Positions 40,292 to 50,115 of a DNA stretch of 62,958 bases are shown here, piece after piece; position 1 is the first letter of the stretch; each line of letters opens with the position of its first letter. Origin of the DNA: an uncultured Clostridia bacterium (GTDB lineage Bacteria; Bacillota; Clostridia; Oscillospirales; Acutalibacteraceae). The stretch covers positions 1 through 62,958 of the forward strand of contig CALCYI010000031.1 in the NCBI GenBank assembly GCA_937907605.1, given 5' to 3'. Position numbers and translations under genes: made by a program. Below the pieces are notes generated by a model. That model did no database searches, was not told where the DNA came from, and saw nothing but the letters and a program-made list of their open reading frames with translations.

Positions 40292-42324
40292 TGGCGTATA
40301 AAAAATGGATTATAAGGAGCGCCGATAAGGAAAAGGCGTCTGAGCTAAGCGAAAAATTTAATATGGACCCGTTCATAGCGTATCTGCTTGTGAGCAGGGG
40401 ACTCAGCGACGCTCTGTCGGTTGGAACCTTTCTGGGTGATTCTTATGTTTTTACCTCTCCGTTTAATTTTGCGGATATGGAGGAGGCTACCTTTACTATA
40501 GGCGATGCCGTTGACGCGGGAGAAAGAATCTGCATCTACGGCGATTATGACTGCGACGGTGTAACCTCAACCGCCCTTCTTCTGAGCTTTCTCAAAAGCG
40601 AGGGCGCCGACGTCTTTTATTACATTCCTTCAAGAGAGGGAGAGGGCTACGGTCTTAACAAAGAGGCGATTGACTATATTAAGGAGCAGGGCGCTGATTT
40701 AATCGTGACAGTCGATAACGGAATAAGCGCGATTGACGAGGCGGAGTATATCTACTCCCTCGGTATGCGCCTTGTTGTTACCGACCACCACCAGCTTGCC
40801 GATACCCTTCCGCGCGCCGAGGCGGTTGTTAATCCTCACCGTGAGGACAACGACCTCGAATTTCACGATTACTGCGGAGTCGGCGTAGCGTTTAAACTGA
40901 TTTGCGCTATGTACGAGTGTGACGTTAACGACCTCGTTGACGAGTATATTGATTTAGTTGCGATAGGCACTATCGCGGACGTTGTACCTTTAATCGACGA
41001 AAACAGAGCCTTCGTTAAGGCGGGGCTTGATAAGATAAATAATAACCCGAGACCTGCAATTGAGGCGTTTAAGCTTTCAAACAGCTACGACAGGAATAAG
41101 CAGTACACTTCAAATGAAATTGCTTTTCAGCTCTGCCCGAGGATAAATGCGATGGGCAGGATGGACGACGCCTCAAAGGCAGTTGAGTTCCTCGTTGATA
41201 CGGATTTTGAGAGCTGTAAGTTCAGAGCCTCGCAGCTCGATACCGAAAACGCTCACCGTCAGGAAGTGGAGCGTAGTATCCTTTCCGACGTAGAGCGTCA
41301 GATTGAGAAAAACCCAGAGCTTGTTGTGGGTAGAGTTATTGTTATTGCGGGCGAGGGCTACCACCACGGCGTTATAGGAATAGTCGCAAGCCATATCCTT
41401 GAAAGGTACGGCAAGCCCGCTATAATCATCGGTATCGATGAAAACGGCGTTGCAAGGGGCTCCGCACGCTCCGTAGAGGGCTTTAATATTTACGAGGCTA
41501 TCGCTTCCTGCGAGAAGGATTTAATCCGCTTCGGCGGACATCCGCTTGCTGCGGGTATAACTCTTGAGAGTAAGAATATTGACATATTCAGGGAGCATAT
41601 TAATAATTATGCTCTCCAAAAATACGACCTTATGCCTCCGCAGAGCTTTACTCTTGACTGTAAGCTTTCGCCCGATTATTTGACTCTTAATCTGGTAAAC
41701 AGTCTTGCCGCGCTTGAGCCCTATGGCGCGGCTAATCCTCAGCCCGTTTTCGGCGTTTATAACGTTAAGCTTGTAGGAGTTACTCCTCTTAGCGAGGGCA
41801 GGCATATCCGTCTTGAGCTTGAAAAGAAGGGCAAGCGCTTCCGCGCGGTGAAGTTTTCGACCTCGCCCGAGGAATTTCCCTATAAAACGGGGGATATTAT
41901 CAACCTTGCGCTTAAGCTTTCAAAGAGCTTTTTCAAGGAAAAATATTATCTATCAGTCCAGGCGCTTGACGTACATTTAGCCTCCTTTGACGAGGATAAG
42001 TATTTCAAGGAAAAGAATGATTTTGAGCTGTATACCCTGTGTGGCAGAGTATCTGCGGATTTGTATCCGTCAAGGGACGACTGCGCGGCGGTTTACAGGT
42101 TTATTAAGGATAACGGCGGCTTTGCTTATTCTGTTGACGAGCTTTACTGCCGCCTTCAAAACAAGGTAAGCTATGGCAAGCTTGTATTCGCGCTTAAGGC
42201 GTTTTTACAGGCGGGGCTGCTTACAATTAATGAGAGAATAACTTTGCTCGAGCCGAGCCGTAAGGTTAGGCTTGAGGATACGGAGATTTTGACTGAATTA
42301 AGGGAGCGACTTAATATTGGCTGA
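40291..42324 (+). CDS. recJ: Single-stranded-DNA-specific exonuclease RecJ
   Basis: 677-residue DHH-family 5'-3' exonuclease. DYDCDGVTST (about 88-97), TDHHQLADTLP and NPHRED provide the metal ligands; the DHHA1 motif lies in IRFGGHPLAAGI; and an OB domain and C-terminal extension follow. It is translationally linked to hisE and overlaps rel by 8 bases. Confidence 0.95.
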   Translation: MAYKKWIIRSADKEKASELSEKFNMDPFIAYLLVSRGLSDALSVGTFLGDSYVFTSPFNFADMEEATFTIGDAVDAGERICIYGDYDCDGVTSTALLLSFLKSEGADVFYYIPSREGEGYGLNKEAIDYIKEQGADLIVTVDNGISAIDEAEYIYSLGMRLVVTDHHQLADTLPRAEAVVNPHREDNDLEFHDYCGVGVAFKLICAMYECDVNDLVDEYIDLVAIGTIADVVPLIDENRAFVKAGLDKINNNPRPAIEAFKLSNSYDRNKQYTSNEIAFQLCPRINAMGRMDDASKAVEFLVDTDFESCKFRASQLDTENAHRQEVERSILSDVERQIEKNPELVVGRVIVIAGEGYHHGVIGIVASHILERYGKPAIIIGIDENGVARGSARSVEGFNIYEAIASCEKDLIRFGGHPLAAGITLESKNIDIFREHINNYALQKYDLMPPQSFTLDCKLSPDYLTLNLVNSLAALEPYGAANPQPVFGVYNVKLVGVTPLSEGRHIRLELEKKGKRFRAVKFSTSPEEFPYKTGDIINLALKLSKSFFKEKYYLSVQALDVHLASFDEDKYFKEKNDFELYTLCGRVSADLYPSRDDCAAVYRFIKDNGGFAYSVDELYCRLQNKVSYGKLVFALKAFLQAGLLTINERITLLEPSRKVRLEDTEILTELRERLNIG

Positions 42325-44524
42325 CGAAATTAAGCTTGAGGAATATAACGACCGGTTTGAAGAATTCTTCAATCAGGTTAAGGAGAATCCCTCATATGAC
42401 AGCGTAAAAATAAGGCACGCATACGAGCTTGCAAAAGCGGCGCATAAGAATCAGAAGCGCCGTTCGGGCGAGCCTTATATAATGCACCCTGTCGCCGTTG
42501 CAAAAATCCTGTTTGAAATGGGAATGGATAACGAGTGTATTATTGCGGCGCTTCTGCACGACGTAGTTGAGGATACAAAATACGATATCGATTTTATACG
42601 CGAGCAGTTCGGCGACGACGTAGCCCTCCTTGTTGACGGGGTTACGAAGCTTACTCAGGTACCCCTTACCACAAGCGAGGAAATTCAGGCGGAGAATATC
42701 AGAAAGATGTTCATCGCCATGAACCAGGACGTTAGGGTTATTATTATCAAGCTTGCCGACAGGCTTCATAATATGCGCACTCTCCAGTATATGCCCGTAT
42801 ATAAGCAAAGGCAGAAATCCCTTGAAACGCTTGAAATTTATGCGCCTATTGCTCACCGCTTAGGTATCCGTGCGTTTAAAGAGGAGCTTGAGGACTTGGC
42901 TATTCGCTACCTTGACCCCGTGGCATATCATGAGATTGAAAGCTCCCTTGCGCTTAAAAAGGACGAGGGCAAGGCGTTTCTTGACGATATTACGTCCCAG
43001 ATTGAAAGCCGCCTTACCCCGATAATTAAAAACTGCAAGATTACCTCAAGGGTAAAATCCGTTCACGGTATTTTCAGAAAAATATATATCAAGGGCAAGA
43101 ACTTTGAGGAAATCTACGATATTTATGCTGTAAGAATTATCGTCGATTCAATGATAGACTGCTATAACGCGCTCGGTATTATTCACGATATGTTTATTCC
43201 GCTTCCCGGTAGGTTTAAGGACTATATCTCAACCCCGAAGCCCAATATGTATCAGTCGCTTCATACCACCGTGCTTTATAACGGCGTGCCGTGCGAAATA
43301 CAGATAAGAACCTGGGATATGCACCGTACGGCTGAGTACGGTATCGCGGCGCACTGGAAGTATAAGCTCGGTAAGGGCGGAAGCGATAAGCTCGACGCGT
43401 CGCTGCAGTGGATTAACCGTATGCTCGAAAACGAGAATCAGGACGATTCCGCAGAGCTTATATCTAATATAAAAGGCGACCTTTCGATTGACGAAATCTA
43501 CGTTTTTACCCCTAAGGGCGACGTTAAGGTGCTCCCGAAGGGCTCGACCGTTATCGACTTTGCGTACGCTATTCACTCCGCGGTAGGTAACCGTATGATA
43601 GGCGCAAAGGTTGACGGCAGGATTGTGCCCCTTGATACCGTTGTTTCAACGGGACAGATTGTAGAGGTTTTAACCTCAAATCAGCAGGGCAAGGGTCCCT
43701 CAAGGGACTGGCTTAATATCGTTAAGACGAGCGAAGCGCGTTCAAAAATACGCTCTTGGTTCAAGAAGGAACGCCGTGAGGAGAATATAATTCAGGGTAA
43801 AGCTGAGTTTGAGCACGAGCTTAAGCGCAACTTCATTCGCTTTGAGGATAACGTTAAGTATGAGCAGTTTCTTCAGCGCGCGGCTGAAAGACAGCGCTTC
43901 CTTAATGTAGAGGACTTGTACGCCGCTATCGGCTACGGCGGACTTAAGATAAGCCGTATTATGCCAGGACTCAAGGACGAGTATAACCGTAACTGGAAGG
44001 AAAACCGTGAGGAAGCTCAGATTGAGGTTCCTACCGCCGAAAGCGCTAATAAGGAAAGCACTAAGTCCTCGGGCGGCGTAATAGTTGAGGGAATTGATAA
44101 CTGCCTTATCAATATGGCGCGCTGCTGTAATCCGCTCCCGGGCGAGCCGATTGTCGGCTTTATTACCCGCGGTCACGGTCTTACCATTCACCGTAGGGAC
44201 TGTAAGAATGTGCCGCAGGATTTAGAGGTCTGTCCCGAGCCTGAACGTTGGATTATGGCGCGCTGGGACGATAAGATTAAGATTGAAGCGCGTTCAACGG
44301 TCAGCATTTATGCTATTAACCGCGAGGGCGTTGTTGCCGATATTACCGCCGCTATGTCGGGCGCGCATATCAAAATGAGCGCAATGAACGCAAGGGAAAT
44401 CAACGACGGTAACTGTATTACGACCATAACCTTTGCCGTTAACGGTAAGGAGCATCTTGAAGCTATTATTAAAATGCTTTATAAGATTAACGGCGTTTAC
44501 CTTGTAGAAAGGCAGGACGGATAA
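42317..44524 (+). CDS. relA: Bifunctional (p)ppGpp synthetase/hydrolase Rel
   Basis: 735-residue stringent-response enzyme. The HD hydrolase domain carries HDVVEDT (active type); the synthetase domain has IYDIYAVRIIVDS and YQSLHTTV; then come TGS (EIYVFTPKGDVKVLP) and a C-terminal ACT domain. Both activities therefore look intact. The start is TTG 42317 inside the end of recJ with GGAG about 10 nt upstream; no other plausible start exists before conserved sequence. Confidence 0.95.
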   Translation: MADEIKLEEYNDRFEEFFNQVKENPSYDSVKIRHAYELAKAAHKNQKRRSGEPYIMHPVAVAKILFEMGMDNECIIAALLHDVVEDTKYDIDFIREQFGDDVALLVDGVTKLTQVPLTTSEEIQAENIRKMFIAMNQDVRVIIIKLADRLHNMRTLQYMPVYKQRQKSLETLEIYAPIAHRLGIRAFKEELEDLAIRYLDPVAYHEIESSLALKKDEGKAFLDDITSQIESRLTPIIKNCKITSRVKSVHGIFRKIYIKGKNFEEIYDIYAVRIIVDSMIDCYNALGIIHDMFIPLPGRFKDYISTPKPNMYQSLHTTVLYNGVPCEIQIRTWDMHRTAEYGIAAHWKYKLGKGGSDKLDASLQWINRMLENENQDDSAELISNIKGDLSIDEIYVFTPKGDVKVLPKGSTVIDFAYAIHSAVGNRMIGAKVDGRIVPLDTVVSTGQIVEVLTSNQQGKGPSRDWLNIVKTSEARSKIRSWFKKERREENIIQGKAEFEHELKRNFIRFEDNVKYEQFLQRAAERQRFLNVEDLYAAIGYGGLKISRIMPGLKDEYNRNWKENREEAQIEVPTAESANKESTKSSGGVIVEGIDNCLINMARCCNPLPGEPIVGFITRGHGLTIHRRDCKNVPQDLEVCPEPERWIMARWDDKIKIEARSTVSIYAINREGVVADITAAMSGAHIKMSAMNAREINDGNCITTITFAVNGKEHLEAIIKMLYKINGVYLVERQDG

Positions 44525-44974
44525 ATGAAGGCTGTAATTCAGCGCGTTAAGTACGCCAAAGTTACGATTGACGGCAAGGTTACGGGGAACTGCGAACAGG
44601 GCTTTATGATACTCCTCGGCGTAGTTGACGGAGATACGAAGGCGGACGCGGATAAGCTGATAAGGAAAATTCCCGTGCTCAGAGTATTCGAGGACGATAT
44701 GGGAAAAATGAACCGTTCCTGTCTTGATATTGACGGTGAAATGCTCATCATATCCCAGTTCACCCTTGCCGCAGACTGCTCTCACGGGCGCAGACCGTCC
44801 TTTACCGACGCCGCTCCGCCGAGCGTTGCTATCCCGCTTTACGAATACTTTGTAAACGGTATTAAGAAAGCGGGTGTCAAGCGCGTCGAAACGGGTGAAT
44901 TCGGCGCTGATATGAAGGTTGAGCTATTGAACGACGGACCCGTAACGATTATTCTTGACAGTAAGGAATTATAA
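44525..44974 (+). CDS. dtd: D-aminoacyl-tRNA deacylase
   Basis: 149-residue proofreading enzyme that frees tRNA from D-amino acids. The opening MKAVIQRVKYAKVTIDGKV, SQFTLAADCSHGRRPSF (the active-site region) and a C-terminal NDGPVTIILDS are typical. It begins at the base after the rel stop, the common Firmicutes rel-dtd order. Confidence 0.97.
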   Translation: MKAVIQRVKYAKVTIDGKVTGNCEQGFMILLGVVDGDTKADADKLIRKIPVLRVFEDDMGKMNRSCLDIDGEMLIISQFTLAADCSHGRRPSFTDAAPPSVAIPLYEYFVNGIKKAGVKRVETGEFGADMKVELLNDGPVTIILDSKEL

Positions 44975-44976
44975 AT

Positions 44977-45588
44977 ATGAAAGTAAAATACAATACTTTT
45001 GGTTCACTTTCCAATAACTGCTATCTCATCATTGACGAAAAAACAAATTATTCCGCGCTCGTTGACTGCAGAGTGTGGAATGAGAAGATGAAAAACTTAA
45101 TCGGTGATACCGAGCTTAAGTATATTCTTTTAACTCACGGTCACTTTGACCATATCGGCGGAGTCAAAGAGGTTAAGGATAAATATGGGGCAGAGATTGT
45201 AATTTCCGCCGAGGATGAGGAAATGCTGAGAAATCCCATAAAATCTCTTGCGGCGTTTTCGTCAGCGCAGAGCGCTCAAAGCGCCGATATTATCGTGGAC
45301 GACGGCGACGTTATCACGCTTGGTAACACTGAAATAAAGGTGCTTAAAACCCCCGGTCATACAAAGGGCGGGCTCTGTTATATTGCGGGCGACTCCTTGT
45401 TTACGGGCGATACGCTCTTTTGCTGCTCGTGCGGGAGGACGGATTTCCCTGGCGGCTCGGGGAGTGAAATGCTTGAGTCGTTAAGGCGGCTCAGAGCGCT
45501 TGACGGCGACTATAAGGTTTACCCGGGGCATGAGGATATTTCAACTCTTGACTTCGAACGTAAAAATAACCCGTATATGAATATGTAA
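44977..45588 (+). CDS. MBL-fold metallo-hydrolase (YcbL/glyoxalase II-like)
   Basis: 203-residue hydrolase of the metallo-beta-lactamase fold. The metal site THGHFDHIGG, the later PGHTKGGLC, GDTLFCCSCGRTDFPGG and a final HED are all visible. It resembles YcbL-type glyoxalase II relatives; the substrate is not certain. It lies two bases after dtd and one base before hemZ. Confidence 0.92.
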   Translation: MKVKYNTFGSLSNNCYLIIDEKTNYSALVDCRVWNEKMKNLIGDTELKYILLTHGHFDHIGGVKEVKDKYGAEIVISAEDEEMLRNPIKSLAAFSSAQSAQSADIIVDDGDVITLGNTEIKVLKTPGHTKGGLCYIAGDSLFTGDTLFCCSCGRTDFPGGSGSEMLESLRRLRALDGDYKVYPGHEDISTLDFERKNNPYMNM

Positions 45589-45589
45589 T

Positions 45590-47011
45590 ATGATACTGAA
45601 AAACATAAATCATCCCTTCGGCTATCATACCGAAAAGATAGCGCTGATGTTTTTTCCTCTTGAAAAAATCTGCGACGAGCCGAACGGTGTTGTAATTGAA
45701 ACAGAGAATACAGGCGGTACGCTCTGCGTTAGGGCTGAGGTTTACAAAAGCAAGCTCAGCAGGGAGTATACGCCGACTGAAAGCGAGGATATGGCTGAGG
45801 CTATGTCCCTTTTGCTTTATAGCGTTTTATCCGATTTAACTGGCTTTAAGCCGCCTTGGGGAATCCTTTACGGAGTCCGTCCCGCGCGCCTTATGCATGC
45901 AAAATGCGACTTGCTCGGTGAGGACGGAGCAAAAGAGTTTTTCAGGCGCTGCCTTGTAAGCGAAAAGAAAATTGACCTTGCAATAAAGGTAATGAATAGC
46001 GAAAACGAAATTATCAAGCTGAGTCATGATAATTCCTTTTCACTTTACATTTCAATCCCGTTTTGTCCCTCAAGGTGCTCGTACTGCTCCTTTGTTTCCC
46101 ACAGTATCGAAAACGCAGGCGACTTAATGGAGCCGTACGTCGATTTGCTTTGCAGAGAGCTTGAAACAAAGGCAAAGGCTGCAAAATCGCTCGGACTCAG
46201 GCTTGAGAGTATATACTTCGGCGGCGGTACTCCGACTACGCTGAGCGCTTCTCAGCTTGGAAAAATTATGAGCGTAATTGAAAGCTCCTTTGATTTGTCG
46301 ACTCTTCGCGAATATACCGTGGAAGCGGGCAGACCCGATACCGTAACTAAGGATAAGCTCCTGAGGCTGAAAAAGCATGGAGTGGGAAGAATAAGCATTA
46401 ATCCCCAGACCTTCAGCGACGAGGTGAGGGCAAGGGCAGGCAGAAAGCATACAACAAAGCAGACGTTTGAAGCATTTGCGCTTGCAAGGGAATGCGGCTT
46501 TGATAATATCAATACGGATTTAATCGCTGGGCTTGAGGGCGATACGCTCGAAACCTTTAAAAACAGCGTCGATACCGCAATTGCTCTCGGCGCGGAGTCA
46601 ATTACCGTCCATAACCTTGCCCTTAAAAGCGCCGCTTACCTCGTAACCGAGAATAAGTACTACGATTTAAAAGGTAAGGCACTCGCCGCAGAGATGATTG
46701 ATTACTCACAGGAAGCGCTAACAAAGGCGGGCTATACGCCCTATTATATGTACCGCCAGAGCAAGTCGCTCGGAAATCTTGAGAACGTCGGCTGGTGTAA
46801 GTTGGGCAAGGAATGTCTTTATAACGTGTTTATGATGGACGAAACCCATACGGTTTTTGCTGTCGGCGCAGGCGCGGTTACTAAGCTTAAAGACTCCAAA
46901 ACGGGGCATATTGAAAGGATTTATAATTATAAATACCCTTATGAATATAACGCCTCCTTTGACGAGGTGCTGAAAAGGATTGAGGGTATATATGAGTTTT
47001 ACGGTGCATAG
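45590..47011 (+). CDS. hemZ: Radical SAM coproporphyrinogen III oxidase HemZ-like
   Basis: 473-residue radical SAM protein of the HemZ type. An N-terminal HemZ-specific domain of about 150 residues is followed by the cluster motif CPSRCSYCSF (about 159-168), GGGTPTTLSASQL and NPQTFSDEVRARAGRKHT. It is probably anaerobic oxidation of coproporphyrinogen, but no other haem genes are near, so another porphyrin or radical role is possible. It is the last gene of the his-recJ-rel-dtd transcript as far as can be seen. Confidence 0.88.
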   Translation: MILKNINHPFGYHTEKIALMFFPLEKICDEPNGVVIETENTGGTLCVRAEVYKSKLSREYTPTESEDMAEAMSLLLYSVLSDLTGFKPPWGILYGVRPARLMHAKCDLLGEDGAKEFFRRCLVSEKKIDLAIKVMNSENEIIKLSHDNSFSLYISIPFCPSRCSYCSFVSHSIENAGDLMEPYVDLLCRELETKAKAAKSLGLRLESIYFGGGTPTTLSASQLGKIMSVIESSFDLSTLREYTVEAGRPDTVTKDKLLRLKKHGVGRISINPQTFSDEVRARAGRKHTTKQTFEAFALARECGFDNINTDLIAGLEGDTLETFKNSVDTAIALGAESITVHNLALKSAAYLVTENKYYDLKGKALAAEMIDYSQEALTKAGYTPYYMYRQSKSLGNLENVGWCKLGKECLYNVFMMDETHTVFAVGAGAVTKLKDSKTGHIERIYNYKYPYEYNASFDEVLKRIEGIYEFYGA

Positions 47012-47038
47012 TATTTATAAAGTCGTTGCTTTATAGTA

Positions 47039-47067
47039 TTGAAAAAAAGATTTTAATAATATATAAT
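47039..47067 (+). promoter_or_regulatory. Promoter of the small unknown gene
   Basis: TTGAAA (47039-47044), 17-nt spacer, TATAAT (47062-47067), 28 bases after hemZ. Confidence 0.75.
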
Positions 47068-47100
47068 GGTGTCGTAAAGTTAAATTTTGAGGTGAATCAT

Positions 47101-47481
47101 ATGAAAAGCTTTAACGATGTCATTTCGGGTGTTGACTTTGAGGAAATTATCTCAAAGACTAAGAGCTACGCTGCAATCGCTACTAAAAAAGGTTCGGAAA
47201 CGCTTGAGCTTTCAAGGAAGAAAATCGAGCTTCTTGACTCTAAGACCAAGCTTTCAAAGGCTTATGAAAAATACGGCAAGCTTATGTATTTAAGCGGGCT
47301 CGGCGAGAAGGTAGGCGAGGAGGAGCTCTCCTCCGCAGTCGCCGAAATACAGCTTCAGAAAACTAGGTCGGATTTACTCGATTCCGAAATTGCGGATTTG
47401 AAAGCCGCTTTTAAAAAGGAAGAGCCTCAGAGCGAGGAAGCTCCCGAGGTCGAGGTCGTAGAGGTTGAACCCGAGGACTAA
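47101..47481 (+). CDS. Small helical protein, unknown function
   Basis: 126-residue cytosolic protein. It is predicted largely helical, with heptad-like spacing across residues 20-105, and ends in an acidic Glu/Val/Pro-rich tail. No cysteines, signal or membrane segment. The start ATG 47101 follows GAGGTGA; a longer open frame back to 47026 lacks a ribosome site and would cover the promoter. It has its own promoter and terminator. The Lys/Leu/Ser repeat pattern recalls zinc-ribbon-less relatives of small Firmicutes coiled-coil proteins, but I do not recognise a family. Confidence 0.75.
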   Translation: MKSFNDVISGVDFEEIISKTKSYAAIATKKGSETLELSRKKIELLDSKTKLSKAYEKYGKLMYLSGLGEKVGEEELSSAVAEIQLQKTRSDLLDSEIADLKAAFKKEEPQSEEAPEVEVVEVEPED

Positions 47482-47498
47482 TTTAATACCGTTATTAT

Positions 47499-47528
47499 AA
47501 GGCAGCGCAAGGGCGCTGCCTTATTTTT
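47499..47528 (+). terminator. Terminator
   Basis: A 10-bp perfect stem (47499-47508 with 47513-47522) with a 4-nt loop is followed by ATTTTTT. Confidence 0.92.
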
Positions 47529-47539
47529 TCGGTGATACT

Positions 47540-49210
47540 ATGAATAATAAATCAAAATACATCTCCTCGGCATTCCTGCTGCTTTTATCATCCGTTATAG
47601 TAAAGATAATCGGTGCGTTTTATAAAATACCCCTTACCTCGTCGATAGGCGCGGTCGGCAGGGGATATTTTTCAACGGCGTATAATCTCTATATGCCCCT
47701 GCACGTGATAATAATGGGCGCGTTCCCGATTGCGCTCTCAAGGCTTATCAGCAAGTATAACGCCCTTGATAATAAGCTGATGCTTTCGTCGCTGAAAAAA
47801 GCCTCGCGCAGTCTTTTTTTCATTATAGGCGTTGCGGGTACGGGAATAATACTAATCTTTGCAAAGCCTTATTCCGTATTTATAGCGGGAGCTCCGAAAA
47901 GCGTTTATACGATATTTGTACTTGCGCCGAGCCTGCTTTTTGCCTGCGCCTCGTCGGCGTACAGGGGCTATTATGAAGGCTTTATGGATATGAAGCCAAC
48001 CGCCGTGTCGCAAATTCTTGAGGCCGTGTTCAAACTTGTTTTCGGCATACTACTCGCAAGGGCTTCAATGCGGTATTTCTATGATTATTATACCGTAAAC
48101 GGCAGCGTGCTAGGCACGTATCCGAAAAACAGCGATGAGGCGCTCAGCCTTATTTATCCGCTTACCTCAGCCGCCGCAATGCTCGGCGTTACGCTCGGAA
48201 CGCTCATAAGTCTTGCTTATCTCGTCGTTTATGACAGGATAAATTCAAAGGGGAGTATCAAGGTAAGCTCGCTTCAGGGCAGGAGGGAGCTTCTTAGTTT
48301 CTCTCTTCCTATTATTATAAGCTGCTCCGTGCAGAGCGTTTTTCAGTTTCTCGATACCGCGTCGGTGCAGTATTCGCTAAACAGGCTGAGCGATAATGTT
48401 CTCAGAGCTTCTCTCCCTACTGTTGTAATTCCCGATTCTGACTTATCCTCATATGCCTACGGTATCTTCTCAACCGCCCTTGATTTTAAAAATATTATTC
48501 CGGGTATTACAATGGCGCTCGGCGTCTGCGCCGTTCCCGCGCTTTGCAGGGAGTATGAGGCGGGAAATAAGGAGAGGCTTGAAACGCTTATGAATTCCGT
48601 TTTTAAGTATACCTCGCTGCTTGCCTGCTACGGTAGTATATTCCTTGCTCTGTTCTCTAAAAATATATTAACTCTCTTTTATTCTTCATCCCCCGATATC
48701 ATAAGCGGCTGCGAGGGTTTGGTTAAATACTTTGCTTTTACGGTACCCGTTTACTGCCTTGCTTCAACGGCAGTTTTCAGCGTGCAGGCGCTCGGCAAGC
48801 CCGAAAAGTCAATACCCTCTTACATAGTTGCCGGAACAGTTAGGATAGTTCTTAATGTAGCTCTTATCAATAACGAAAGGCTCGTTATGTACGGCGCGGT
48901 TATCTCGGGTGCTGTCGGATATTTTTTGCTTTTTGTTATTAATTTCAGTATTTCAAAAAGGCTGTCTGGCGTTCGTTTAAGTATTTTTACTATCCTCTTA
49001 AAGCCCCTATTTATCGCAGTTTCGGAATATTTCGCCGTCTTTTATCTGAGTAATTATATAAATTTTTTCAAAAATAACTTAATCAACCTATTGATTGAGC
49101 TTGTCGTTTTTTCAACAATATACTACATATTGTGTATTTTATTGAAAGCTTTGAATTTAAAGGAAATATTTTGTGCTTTTAATTTCAAAAAAAATGGCTT
49201 AAATGCTTGA
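47540..49210 (+). CDS. SpoVB/MurJ-type polysaccharide flippase
   Basis: 556-residue polytopic membrane protein of the MOP exporter superfamily, with about 14 transmembrane helices. FYKIPLTSSIGAVGRGYFSTAYNLY and SSAYRGYYEGFMDMKPTAVSQI are typical of the SpoVB/YtgP/YabM group that moves undecaprenyl-linked precursors. It occupies the yabM position directly before mazG (yabN), a conserved order in spore formers. A role in peptidoglycan or cortex lipid export is inferred. Confidence 0.88.
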   Translation: MNNKSKYISSAFLLLLSSVIVKIIGAFYKIPLTSSIGAVGRGYFSTAYNLYMPLHVIIMGAFPIALSRLISKYNALDNKLMLSSLKKASRSLFFIIGVAGTGIILIFAKPYSVFIAGAPKSVYTIFVLAPSLLFACASSAYRGYYEGFMDMKPTAVSQILEAVFKLVFGILLARASMRYFYDYYTVNGSVLGTYPKNSDEALSLIYPLTSAAAMLGVTLGTLISLAYLVVYDRINSKGSIKVSSLQGRRELLSFSLPIIISCSVQSVFQFLDTASVQYSLNRLSDNVLRASLPTVVIPDSDLSSYAYGIFSTALDFKNIIPGITMALGVCAVPALCREYEAGNKERLETLMNSVFKYTSLLACYGSIFLALFSKNILTLFYSSSPDIISGCEGLVKYFAFTVPVYCLASTAVFSVQALGKPEKSIPSYIVAGTVRIVLNVALINNERLVMYGAVISGAVGYFLLFVINFSISKRLSGVRLSIFTILLKPLFIAVSEYFAVFYLSNYINFFKNNLINLLIELVVFSTIYYILCILLKALNLKEIFCAFNFKKNGLNA

Positions 49211-49235
49211 AATTTCGGGTAAAATATAGTATTAT
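49207..49235 (+). promoter_or_regulatory. Promoter of mazG-hup
   Basis: TTGAAA (49207-49212), 17-nt spacer, TATTAT (49230-49235). The expected start site near 49242 lies 54 bases before the chosen mazG ATG. Confidence 0.65.
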
Positions 49236-49295
49236 TTCTATGTGATTGGAATAGTTATCCAATCGTTAATTACATTAATCGAAAGCGAAGAAGCA

Positions 49296-50102
49296 ATGGC
49301 TGTTGATTTTGAATTTAAAGATAGATATACAACTGACGATTTAATTTCAATAGTCAAGGTTCTCCGCGCGCCGGGCGGCTGCCCGTGGGACAGGGAACAA
49401 ACCCATGAATCAATAAAGAAGAATTTTATTGAGGAAACCTACGAGATCATTGAGGCAATAAATAAAAATAATCCTGATATGCTCAGGGAGGAGCTTGGCG
49501 ACGTTTTGTTGCAGGTTGCCCTCCACGCAGAGATGGAAAGGGAAAAGGGCGTATTTGATTTTGACGACATCGCGAACGACATTGTTCAAAAGCTCGTTTA
49601 CCGCCATCCTCACGTTTTCGGTAACGTGAGGGCTGAAAACGGCGAGGAAGCCCTTGATTCATGGAATGCCGCTAAAGCCGCTTCTAAAAAGCAAACTACC
49701 CAGAGCGAATCAATGCTTAGTATCCCTCGGGAGCTTCCCGCATTGATGAGGGCGCAGAAAATACAGCATAAGGCTGCAAAGGTCGGTTTCGACTGGGAGT
49801 CGGTCGACGGTGCTATTGATAAGCTGTATGAGGAGATTAATGAGTTAAAAAAGGCTATGTCCGACGGAGGTTCCTCGGATATTGAGGAGGAGTTCGGCGA
49901 TATTCTTTTTTCCTGCGTAAACATTTCGCGCTTCTTAAAGCTCGACAGCGAGGAAGCTCTTACCAAGGCGAGCGATAAATTCCTGGAGCGCTTTACTGAG
50001 GTCGAAAGGCTTGCAAAGGAAAGGGGAATAGAGATGAAGTCGTCCTCTCTTGAAGAGCTGGACAAGCTGTGGGACGAGGCCAAGAAAATAAAAAATTCAT
50101 AA
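49296..50102 (+). CDS. mazG: Nucleoside triphosphate pyrophosphohydrolase MazG
   Basis: 268-residue house-cleaning NTP pyrophosphatase. Two MazG modules are visible: LRAPGGCPWDREQTHESIKKNFIEETYE with REELGDVLLQVALHAEME, and a second with KLYEEINELKKAM...EEFGDILFSCVN. The ATG 49296 gives a normal MAVDFEFKDRY-type N-terminus. The frame stays open to a GTG at 49242, but that is where transcription should begin. The ribosome site for 49296 is weak. Confidence 0.9.
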   Translation: MAVDFEFKDRYTTDDLISIVKVLRAPGGCPWDREQTHESIKKNFIEETYEIIEAINKNNPDMLREELGDVLLQVALHAEMEREKGVFDFDDIANDIVQKLVYRHPHVFGNVRAENGEEALDSWNAAKAASKKQTTQSESMLSIPRELPALMRAQKIQHKAAKVGFDWESVDGAIDKLYEEINELKKAMSDGGSSDIEEEFGDILFSCVNISRFLKLDSEEALTKASDKFLERFTEVERLAKERGIEMKSSSLEELDKLWDEAKKIKNS

Positions 50103-50115
50103 TGGAGGAAATATT

